Assembly: GCA_900299005.1 (NCBI GenBank)
Contig: OMID01000069.1
Span: forward strand, 1 to 64,000
Direction of reading: 5' to 3'
From: Oxalobacteraceae bacterium
Lineage (GTDB): Bacteria; Pseudomonadota; Gammaproteobacteria; Burkholderiales; Burkholderiaceae_D
DNA length: 64,000 nucleotides
In this document: positions 55,621 to 64,000 of the stretch, piece by piece
Position numbering within the stretch: the stretch's first letter is position 1
How the letters are laid out: each line of letters begins with the position of its first letter
Notes under the pieces: model-generated
What the model was told of the DNA's origin: nothing
Database searches by the model: none
Seen by the model: the letters and a program-made list of their open reading frames with translations, nothing else
Translations under genes and position numbers: made by a program

Positions 55621-57693
55621 ATGAGTGCCGCCCCTTCCAGCACGAATCCCCGCAAGCTATTCGTCACCACTGCCCTGCCCTACGCCAATGGCGCATTCCA
55701 TATCGGTCACATTATGGAATACATCCAGGCCGATATCTGGGTACGGTTCATGCGGATGCGTGGCCACGAGGTTCACTTTGTCTGTGCCGATGATGCGCAT
55801 GGCGCGCCGATCATGATCGCCGCTGAAAAAGCCGGCGTGACACCTCAGGAATTTGTGTCGCGCATCGCGGCTGGCCGCAAGCAGTATCTGGACGGTTTTC
55901 ACATCGGCTTTGACAACTGGCACTCGACCGATGGCGAAGAAAATCATCAGCTCTCTCAGGACATCTACCGTCGCTTGCGCGATAAGGCGGGGCTGATCAC
56001 GACTCGCACCGTCGAGCAGTTCTACGATCCGGTGAAAAACATGTTCCTGCCGGATCGGTATATCAAGGGTGAGTGCCCCAAGTGTGGCGCGAAAGATCAG
56101 TACGGTGACTCCTGCGAAGTCTGCAGCGCGGTCTACGCACCTACCGAGCTGAAAAATCCCTATTCGACACTGACCGGCGCTGCGCCTGTCATGAAGTCAT
56201 CCGAGCATTACTTCTTCCAGTTGTCTGACCCGAAGTGCGGTCAGTTCCTTCGTGATTGGGCGCTCGACCCCAAGCGCCTGCAGCCTGAGGTAGCGAACAA
56301 GGCCCGCGAATGGCTGGAGAGCGAATCCGGTCTAGGGGATTGGGATATCAGCCGCGATGCGCCCTACTTCGGTATCGAGATACCTGACGCGCCCGGCAAG
56401 TACTTTTATGTGTGGCTGGATGCGCCCATAGGTTATCTCGCCTCGCTTAAACATTATTTCAACAAGACAGGCCATGATTTTGATGCCTTCATGGCAGATC
56501 CGGCAACCGAGCAGTATCACTTCATCGGCAAGGACATTACCTACTTCCATACCTTGTTCTGGCCTGCGATGCTGCATTTCGCTGGCCTGAAAGTGCCGAA
56601 CAATGTATTTGTGCATGGCTTCATCACAGTCAGCGGAGAAAAAATGTCCAAATCACGCGGTACGGGCATTTCACCGTTACGCTATCTTGATATCGGCATG
56701 AACCCGGAGTGGCTACGCTATTACATCGCTGCCAAACTGAATGCGCGTGTCGAGGATGTAGATTTCAATCCGGAAGATTTCGTCGCGCGAGTCAATAGCG
56801 ACCTGATTGGCAAGTACATCAATATCGCGAGCCGCGCAGCAGGCTTTATCGCCAAAAAATTCGATGGCAAACTGAGCATGGGTTGGGCCACGCACACTGA
56901 CAGCTTTCTCACCACCTTACGTTCAGCAGGGACTGAAATCGCTGCCCTCTACGAGACCCGCGAATACGGCAAAGCGCTGCGGGTGGTCATGGAGCAGGCC
57001 GATGCCGTGAATGCGTACGTCGATGCCAACAAACCCTGGGAGCTGGCAAAAGACGCCGCCAACAATGCACGACTCCAGGAGGTCTGCAGCCGACTGCTGG
57101 AGGCCTTCCGCATTCTTTCCGTCTATCTGAAGCCTGTGCTGCCGGCGCTCGCAGCGCAAGTTGAGCAGCTACTCAACCTGACGCCGCTGACCTGGGCCGA
57201 TGTGAACCGTGCCCTGCCAGATCAGCACAAGGTTAATCCTTACGCACATCTGATGACTCGCGTGGAGACAGCGATGCTTGACAAACTGTTTGAACCGGTC
57301 CCGCAAACGCCTGCTGCAACGAGCGCTGACACTTGCATTGAACCACTGGCCGATGAGATCAAGATCGACGATTTCGCGAAAATCGATCTGCGTATCGCGA
57401 AAATTATCAACTGCGAAGCCGTCGAAGGCTCGGACAAACTGCTGCGACTGACCCTGGATGTCGGAGAGGGTCGTTTGCGCCATGTTTTTTCGGGTATCAA
57501 GTCGGCTTACAAGCCCGAGGACCTCAAGGGCAAGCTCACTGTCCTTGTCGCCAATCTTGCCCCGCGCAAGATGAAGTTTGGTGTGTCAGAGGGGATGGTC
57601 CTGGCTGCGTCAGCAGTGGATGAAACAGCCAATCCCGGGCTCTACATCCTTGAGCCTTGGCCGGGAGCAGAGCCCGGCATGCGCATCCGCTGA
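55621..57693 (+). CDS. metG: Methionyl-tRNA synthetase
   Basis: 690 residues, long form. HIGH motif in [16 protein letters not shown], zinc-binding knuckle [22 protein letters not shown] in [12 protein letters not shown], and a C-terminal EMAP/Trbp111-like tRNA-binding domain starting [14 protein letters not shown] (about 580-690). Divergent from gltX with a 112-bp gap. The TGA stop at 57691-57693 abuts mobile repeat copy D, so the native 3' untranslated region may have been displaced. Confidence 0.98.
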   Translation: MSAAPSSTNPRKLFVTTALPYANGAFHIGHIMEYIQADIWVRFMRMRGHEVHFVCADDAHGAPIMIAAEKAGVTPQEFVSRIAAGRKQYLDGFHIGFDNWHSTDGEENHQLSQDIYRRLRDKAGLITTRTVEQFYDPVKNMFLPDRYIKGECPKCGAKDQYGDSCEVCSAVYAPTELKNPYSTLTGAAPVMKSSEHYFFQLSDPKCGQFLRDWALDPKRLQPEVANKAREWLESESGLGDWDISRDAPYFGIEIPDAPGKYFYVWLDAPIGYLASLKHYFNKTGHDFDAFMADPATEQYHFIGKDITYFHTLFWPAMLHFAGLKVPNNVFVHGFITVSGEKMSKSRGTGISPLRYLDIGMNPEWLRYYIAAKLNARVEDVDFNPEDFVARVNSDLIGKYINIASRAAGFIAKKFDGKLSMGWATHTDSFLTTLRSAGTEIAALYETREYGKALRVVMEQADAVNAYVDANKPWELAKDAANNARLQEVCSRLLEAFRILSVYLKPVLPALAAQVEQLLNLTPLTWADVNRALPDQHKVNPYAHLMTRVETAMLDKLFEPVPQTPAATSADTCIEPLADEIKIDDFAKIDLRIAKIINCEAVEGSDKLLRLTLDVGEGRLRHVFSGIKSAYKPEDLKGKLTVLVANLAPRKMKFGVSEGMVLAASAVDETANPGLYILEPWPGAEPGMRIR

Positions 57694-57819
57694 GGAAGCG
57701 CTTCATCAAACGCCGCAGGATTTCTCCTTTGTGAAGTAGCGGCCAGCCTTTGATGTGGCAGTCACCCAAGTAGCCCAGCGATGCTGGCTCGCCACAACAG
57801 GGTTTTTTTCAATGGTTCC
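57694..57819 (-). mobile_element. MITE-like dispersed repeat, copy D
   Basis: 126 bp, inverted relative to A and B. It starts GGAAGCGCTTCATCAAACGCCGCAGG directly after the metG stop and ends AATGGTTCC. On the minus strand it shows GAGCCAGCATCGCTGGG and CACAAAGGAGAAATCCTGCGGCG, matching the other copies. Flanks are CTGA (left) and CTAA or TAAG (right), so the duplication is imperfect. Confidence 0.75.
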
Positions 57820-57931
57820 TAAGCAGCCGGATCACCCGAAAGGCAGCGCCGCGGAGAGTAAAATAGACGAGTCTTCAGGCATTTCAACAGGCCATTCACC
57901 CGAATTTTGTTTTCAATCTTGCAGCAAACTC

Positions 57932-58138
57932 ATGAATCTCTTCAAGAAAAAAAGCGGCTACGTGTCCGAATTCTCCCAATTCCTCAATGATATGAAGGCG
58001 AAGAATCCCCGTCTCGAGGAAGGCCAGCGTGCGGGCCGCGCGCGGCTGTGGGACAAGGAGCCTCAGGATCTGGACAGCCTGCGCCGCGCCCAGGAATCGC
58101 GTGTCAAGCAGTCGGCCTACGTTTACCAAAGCCACTGA
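57932..58138 (+). CDS. DUF3460 family protein
   Basis: 68 residues from the ATG at 57932; the frame runs upstream into repeat D, which is non-coding. NLFKKKSGYVSEFSQFLNDMKAKNPRLEEGQRAGRARLWDKEP is the conserved DUF3460 pattern of short basic betaproteobacterial proteins. It is followed by scpA (37 bp) and panC, a conserved order in Burkholderiales. Function unknown. Confidence 0.88.
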   Translation: MNLFKKKSGYVSEFSQFLNDMKAKNPRLEEGQRAGRARLWDKEPQDLDSLRRAQESRVKQSAYVYQSH

Positions 58139-58175
58139 CAGCCATCCGCTCGGACAAACCTCTCCCATAGCCACC

Positions 58176-59009
58176 ATGGTGAACACCAGCGCAGACGCTG
58201 TCATCGACAGCACCCCCGAAGTCGTTGACGGCATGGCCTTTGCCAAACTGTATGGCGAGCCGCTGTTCAAGCTGCCGAATGATCTGTATATCCCGCCAGA
58301 TGCGCTGGAAGTTTTCCTCGAGGCGTTCGAAGGTCCCTTGGATCTCCTTCTGTATCTGATCCGCAAGCAGAACTTCAATATCCTCGACATTCCGATGGCT
58401 CAGGTCACGCATCAGTACCTGGAATACATTGAACAGATTCGCCAGCGCAATCTTGAACTGGCAGCCGATTATCTGCTGATGGCCGCCATGCTGATCGAAA
58501 TTAAATCGCGCATGCTCCTTCCCGCGAAGAAGGTCGAGGGCATGGAGGAGCCGGTCGATCCGCGCGCCGAGCTCGTGCGTCGTCTGCTGGAATATGAACA
58601 AATCAAGCTCGCCGCGTTTGAGCTTGATACGCTGCCCCAAGTGGGCCGAGATTTCGTTCGTACGCAAATCTATGTTGACCAGACGGTCGTCACCCGATTC
58701 CCGGACGTGAACATGCTTGATCTGCAGAGTGCGTGGAACGATATCTTGCGCCGCGCAAAATTGACTGCCAAGCACACCATCACCCGCGAGCAGCTCTCGG
58801 TGCGGGAGCACATGACCACAATTTTGCGCCGACTGCAATCAGCAAAGTTCGTCGAATTCCACGAATTATTCGATCCGGCGCGGGGTGTGCCCGTGGTGGT
58901 CGTGAACTTTATCGCGCTGCTGGAACTGGCCAAGGAAACCCTGATCGAGATCACGCAAGCCGAAGCCTTCGCGCCCATTTACGTCAGGCTCGCCTACTCG
59001 CCTAACTGA
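58176..59009 (+). CDS. scpA: Segregation and condensation protein A
   Basis: 277 residues from the ATG at 58176; an earlier start would overlap DUF3460. ScpA is the kleisin of the SMC-ScpAB condensin. The core FEGPLDLLLYLIRKQNFNILDIPMAQVTHQYLEYI and LAADYLLMAAMLIEIKSRMLLP are diagnostic, and the C-terminal winged helix is around VVVVNFIALLELAKETLIEITQAE. An N-terminal extension of about 45 residues precedes the core. scpB is not in the window. Confidence 0.95.
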   Translation: MVNTSADAVIDSTPEVVDGMAFAKLYGEPLFKLPNDLYIPPDALEVFLEAFEGPLDLLLYLIRKQNFNILDIPMAQVTHQYLEYIEQIRQRNLELAADYLLMAAMLIEIKSRMLLPAKKVEGMEEPVDPRAELVRRLLEYEQIKLAAFELDTLPQVGRDFVRTQIYVDQTVVTRFPDVNMLDLQSAWNDILRRAKLTAKHTITREQLSVREHMTTILRRLQSAKFVEFHELFDPARGVPVVVVNFIALLELAKETLIEITQAEAFAPIYVRLAYSPN

Positions 59010-59102
59010 GGCTGATGCGTGCTCGAGCAGAAGGTTGACAAGCCGGTCTTTCATCGCTCTCGATTGCGCTGCCCAAGAATTTTGATGTCCTTCTCCGAAT
59101 GA

Positions 59103-60901
<1,799 letters not shown>

Positions 60902-60978
60902 CGGCCGGTTTCTCGAAAGGGCTGTGCAACAATACCAGCACCCCAGCAAACCCATGGACAACATGTCTCTGCCACCCG

Positions 60979-61380
60979 ATGAGCAATGACCCACAAGCCA
61001 CTCGCCATGAAGGTACTCTCCCTGATCTGCTGGGCTTTGAGTTGATCTCTGCCAGCAAAGAAAGGCTGAGCGCCGCCTTCACTATTCGGCCACATCATCT
61101 CGCGCCCAATGGTTATCTTCACGCTGCCTCGATCATCATGCTTGCCGATACCGCCTGCGGCTATGGCTGCATGTTGAATCTTCCCGAGGGCGCGAGCAGC
61201 TTTACCACCATTGAGCTCAAGAGCAATCATCTTGGCACGGCGCGCTCAGGGCGAGTCGAATGCCTTGCGGCACCCGTGCATCTCGGGCGGACCACTCAGG
61301 TGTGGGATGCGACCGTCACTGCCAATGACAAGACTATTGCATTGTTCCGCTGCACGCAGATGGTACTGTGGCCAAGATGA
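60979..61380 (+). CDS. PaaI-type hotdog thioesterase
   Basis: 133 residues from the ATG at 60979 (weak ribosome binding site). LLGFELISASKERLSAAFTIRPHHLAPNGYLHAASIIMLADTACGYG is the hotdog core with the Asn-Gly-x-x-His active-site segment and catalytic Asp. TTIELKSNHLGTARSGRVECLA completes the beta-sheet. The enzymes hydrolyse acyl-CoA, often aryl or short-chain. Located between btuF and the convergent ABC ATPase gene. Confidence 0.9.
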   Translation: MSNDPQATRHEGTLPDLLGFELISASKERLSAAFTIRPHHLAPNGYLHAASIIMLADTACGYGCMLNLPEGASSFTTIELKSNHLGTARSGRVECLAAPVHLGRTTQVWDATVTANDKTIALFRCTQMVLWPR

Positions 61381-61425
61381 GGCGTGGTGAGTACCCGTGG
61401 GTCCGCGTAAGATGCCGCGCGCGAA

Positions 61426-62166
61426 TCAATGTGCAACCCAGAACTGCCCGTCGCACCTGAATTTGCAGCCGAAGGCTAGGGATAAGCTGTCCTCCTGAAG
61501 CACTTGTTCAACGCTGCCCTGCCAGTGACCGCGTTCGCCAAGCAGCAAGACATGCGTGGCAAATCGTCTTGCTAGATTAATATCGTGACAGCTGGCGACG
61601 ACCACATGCGTGTCCGACAGCACTCGCAGTAAGCGCATTACCTCCAACTGATGTCCAACGTCCTGATGTGCAACTGGTTCATCCAGAAGCATCACATGCG
61701 GAGACTGTACGATCAAGGCGGCCAGCGCGACGCGTTGCCGCTCACCCCCTGACAAGCGCGTCACATCGTCATCCATGCGATCCTGTAGCCCGACGCGTTG
61801 CAGTGCCTCTCTGACGGCCTCCACATCCTCCGGGGCATCCCAGCCTGCACCAGCGCGATAAGGAGCGCGTGCAATGGCGACTGCATTGAACACCGAGTTG
61901 TGAAACGCGTCGATCTGAACCTGAGGCATCAGCCCGCGCAACCGAGCCAGCGCCAAAGGATTGATCTCTGCCAGCGCCGCATCATTGAGCCGCACTTCTC
62001 CTGCAGACGGATCCAGCACCCCGGCCAACGTATGCAATAGCGTGGTCTTGCCCGAGCCGTTACGCCCCAGAACGCACCATAGCTCACCGGGGCGCGCCTG
62101 CCAGTCTAGGGGACCCAACATCACACGGCGGCCTGCAGCAACCGACAGGTGGTGCGTAGACAGCAT
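61426..62166 (-). CDS. ABC transporter ATPase (FecE/BtuD type)
   Basis: 246 residues from the ATG at 62166, which overlaps the permease stop (TGATG). Walker A GRNGSGKTTLLHTL, signature LSGGERQRVALAALI, Walker B HVMLLDEPVAHQDVGHQ (Val-Ala-His in place of the common Thr-Asn-His) and the His switch at SCHDINLARRF. It energises the adjacent FecCD-type permease. Substrate class: corrinoid or iron chelate, most likely corrinoid given the BtuF-like gene. Confidence 0.93.
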   Translation of the reverse strand: MLSTHHLSVAAGRRVMLGPLDWQARPGELWCVLGRNGSGKTTLLHTLAGVLDPSAGEVRLNDAALAEINPLALARLRGLMPQVQIDAFHNSVFNAVAIARAPYRAGAGWDAPEDVEAVREALQRVGLQDRMDDDVTRLSGGERQRVALAALIVQSPHVMLLDEPVAHQDVGHQLEVMRLLRVLSDTHVVVASCHDINLARRFATHVLLLGERGHWQGSVEQVLQEDSLSLAFGCKFRCDGQFWVAH

Positions 62167-63149
62167 CAGCGGCTCCGGCCCAGCAACATCAGGAAGACCG
62201 GCACGCCGACCAGCGCCGTGACAACCCCCACCGGCAGTTGAATAGGTGCCATCAGACTGCGCGAAGCGAGGTCTGCAAGACACAGCGCTGCCCCGCCCAC
62301 CAGCACTGACGATGGTAGCAAGCGCCGCTGGTCATTACCCACTACCAGCCGCAAAGCATGCGGCACAACCAAGCCCACGAAACCAATAGCGCCCGCCACC
62401 GACACGGCCGTGGCCGCAGTCACTGAGGCCACCACCAGGGCCGCTGTTCGCAATCGCCGAACTGGCAAGCCGAGCAAATGCGCTGTCAGGTCGCCTTGCG
62501 AGAGCACGTTCAATGCCACGGCATGCCTGACACACCAAGCAACCGATAGCAGCAGCACCAGCCAGGCTGGCCACATCAGTTCGGTCGTATCGAGGTCACC
62601 CATGAGCCAGAACATCGCGCCTCGCAGACTGGTGTCGTCCGACAGCGATAGCAACAGACTGGTCAATGCGCCAAAACCCGCCGAGATCATGACACCGGTG
62701 AGGATCAGTCGAACGCTGGTGTACCCCGTGGAAAACAGCGATGCTTGACGTGCCAGCGCGGGATGGGCAAGACCAAACAGCAAACCAATGGCGCCCAGGG
62801 CGCCGGCAAGAGCGCCCAGGTGCAGGCCGAACAGCGCCAGCGAAGCCGGCACCAGCCACCCGGCAGCCAGCGCGCCGGCGGCCGCGCCACCCGATATGCC
62901 CAGCACGAAAGGATCTGCGAGCGGATTGCGCAGCAACACCTGCATCAGCGCGCCTGATAAGGCCAGCGAGCCGCCAACCGCAAAGGCCGACAAGGCGCGC
63001 GGCACACGGAGCTGCCACCAGACCTCCGCCGAAGAAGAAGGAATGAAGCACCCCGTGCCTCCGCAAAGAGAAGCCAGCCCCATCGCGCACAAGGCCGCTG
63101 CGAAGAGCATGCCCAGTAGCGCATAGGTCTGGGCTATTGACGGGGGCAT
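62166..63149 (-). CDS. FecCD/BtuC-type ABC permease
   Basis: 327 residues with about nine to ten membrane helices. RVPRALSAFAVGGSLALSGALMQVLLRNPLADPFVLGISGGAAAGA is the hallmark of this family, and GAIGFVGLVVPHALRLVVGNDQRRLLP is the coupling region with the ATPase. It lies 10 bp downstream of the TonB-dependent receptor and overlaps the ATPase, forming a receptor-permease-ATPase operon. Confidence 0.94.
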   Translation of the reverse strand: MPPSIAQTYALLGMLFAAALCAMGLASLCGGTGCFIPSSSAEVWWQLRVPRALSAFAVGGSLALSGALMQVLLRNPLADPFVLGISGGAAAGALAAGWLVPASLALFGLHLGALAGALGAIGLLFGLAHPALARQASLFSTGYTSVRLILTGVMISAGFGALTSLLLSLSDDTSLRGAMFWLMGDLDTTELMWPAWLVLLLSVAWCVRHAVALNVLSQGDLTAHLLGLPVRRLRTAALVVASVTAATAVSVAGAIGFVGLVVPHALRLVVGNDQRRLLPSSVLVGGAALCLADLASRSLMAPIQLPVGVVTALVGVPVFLMLLGRSR

Positions 63150-63159
63150 CGGTGCGACC

Positions 63160-64000
63160 TCAGAAATCGCGGCGCGCTGTTATTTGCAGCAGGCGACCCG
63201 GATCCGGGTAAATGCCGTTGCGGCAGGCGCCATAGGCCGTCGAGAAATAATGCTTGTCGGTCAGGTTGTTACCGACGAGCGCAACTTCCCACTTGTCCTG
63301 CCGCCATGCATAGCGTGCATCCAGCGTATCAAAGGCGGGTATTTTCGTGCTGCAGGTGTTTGCGAAATCATTACCGTAACGCTGCCTGTCTGCCCACTGC
63401 CAGCCAATGTCCCCGCGATGTCCATTGCCCGGTGACCAGGCCAATCGTGCGGCAAACGTGTTTCGCGCCACCAGTGGGATGTCATTACCCGAATTCGGCC
63501 CGCCACGGAAGGTCGGCAACACATGCTGAGCAGACGCCTGGACACGCCAGGCACTGCCAAGCGTCTGCGATAAGCGAAATTCCACACCCTCCCGGCGCGT
63601 AGGATCCAGATTCACGTTCGCACCTGAAAACATGGGATCTGCTGTGGGGGCCGTCGGGTTGTAGATGATTTCATTGCGCAAATCATGACGGAACCAGTTC
63701 AGCGTAAGCTTCCCGTCGCTGTGATTGAACTGAGTGCCAAGCTCGTAATCATTCGAGGTTTGCGGCAACAAGCTGCCGACCGCGCCGGCAGTTTCGTCGA
63801 CATTGGCAACACGGTAGCTGCGACCAGACTTCGCGTAAAGACCCCATCCGGCGTAGAGGTCCTGCGCCAGCAAGACTTCCCAGGCATTCAGGCCAAAGTC
63901 TTTGCTCAGCCCGGATGAAGTCAGCTGGAACGCCTCCCGCCGAGCACCTAAGGCGATACTGGTGTCATTTGCCCGAATCTCGTGCCGCAGATAGAGCGCA
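63160..64000 (-). CDS. TonB-dependent outer-membrane receptor, C-terminal part (truncated by window edge)
   Basis: The frame is open to the end of the window, so about 280 C-terminal residues are visible and the plug domain lies outside. Beta-barrel strands with alternating aromatic residues are clear: GWGLYAKSGRSYRVANVDE, LTLNWFRHDLRNEIIYNP, VALVGNNLTDKHYFSTAYGACRNGIYPDPGR and the final ITARRDF with terminal Phe as required for BAM insertion. It shares an operon with the permease. The GAC..GIYPDPGR ending is common in receptors annotated for cobalamin or siderophores. Confidence 0.92.
   Translation of the reverse strand, partial: ALYLRHEIRANDTSIALGARREAFQLTSSGLSKDFGLNAWEVLLAQDLYAGWGLYAKSGRSYRVANVDETAGAVGSLLPQTSNDYELGTQFNHSDGKLTLNWFRHDLRNEIIYNPTAPTADPMFSGANVNLDPTRREGVEFRLSQTLGSAWRVQASAQHVLPTFRGGPNSGNDIPLVARNTFAARLAWSPGNGHRGDIGWQWADRQRYGNDFANTCSTKIPAFDTLDARYAWRQDKWEVALVGNNLTDKHYFSTAYGACRNGIYPDPGRLLQITARRDF

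Overview
The window looks like a chromosomal stretch of a Betaproteobacterium, probably order Burkholderiales. The evidence is gene content: methylcitrate cycle of the prpB-prpC-acnD-prpF type with prpR, a glnA-ntrB-ntrC nitrogen locus, elongation factor P with Arg32 next to its rhamnosyltransferase EarP, a DUF3460-scpA-panC run, and a DctPQM-type TRAP transporter beside an FAD-hydroxylase/DUF2783 cluster. I cannot place it below order from sequence reading alone.

Layout. 1-1980: A/T-rich, mostly non-coding left end with a truncated HlyD-type fusion-protein remnant. 1984-6166: cbiX-like chelatase, lptG and lptF (one minus-strand operon), divergent from pepA. 6167-7806: mobile repeat copy A, a hypothetical gene and the exonuclease III gene. 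7894-20861: propionate locus. prpB-prpC-acnD-prpF run leftward from a sigma-54 promoter and prpR runs rightward. prpE lies further left, separated from prpF by an ankyrin-repeat gene, a decayed receptor fragment and mobile repeat copy C. 20964-26256: ntrC, ntrB, a DUF4124-like secreted protein gene and glnA, with a sigma-54 promoter and NtrC-type sites upstream of glnA. 26257-34318: rhodanese, orphan TAXI binding protein, a helical protein, prfC, a GNAT-like gene, repeat copy B, a universal stress protein, DUF3429 and a small HTH regulator.

34736-43550: a catabolic cluster on the minus strand (MBL-fold protein, FAD hydroxylase, DUF2783 protein, VOC protein, fumarylacetoacetase, TRAP small permease, large permease and binding protein) with a divergent IclR regulator. 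This is the most interesting coherent system here: uptake, hydroxylation, a possible ring-cleavage step and final C-C hydrolysis appear co-transcribed, but no classical ring-cleaving dioxygenase is present. 43633-53455: efp-earP, a DsbA-like protein, a bactofilin, an orphan histidine kinase, an aminotransferase, a quinone reductase and several small exported proteins. 53839-59996: tRNA-Glu, tRNA-Ala, gltX, metG, repeat copy D, DUF3460, scpA, panC. 59993-64000: a corrinoid/iron-type uptake system (BtuF-like binding protein, ABC ATPase, permease, TonB-dependent receptor cut by the window end).

The main unexplained structure is a family of four dispersed 126-132 bp elements with GGAAGCGCTGA-type inverted ends and 4-bp CTRR-like target sites, which I read as MITE-like non-autonomous insertion elements. 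Two copies sit flush against stop codons. No CRISPR array, rRNA, complete insertion sequence or prophage was seen.
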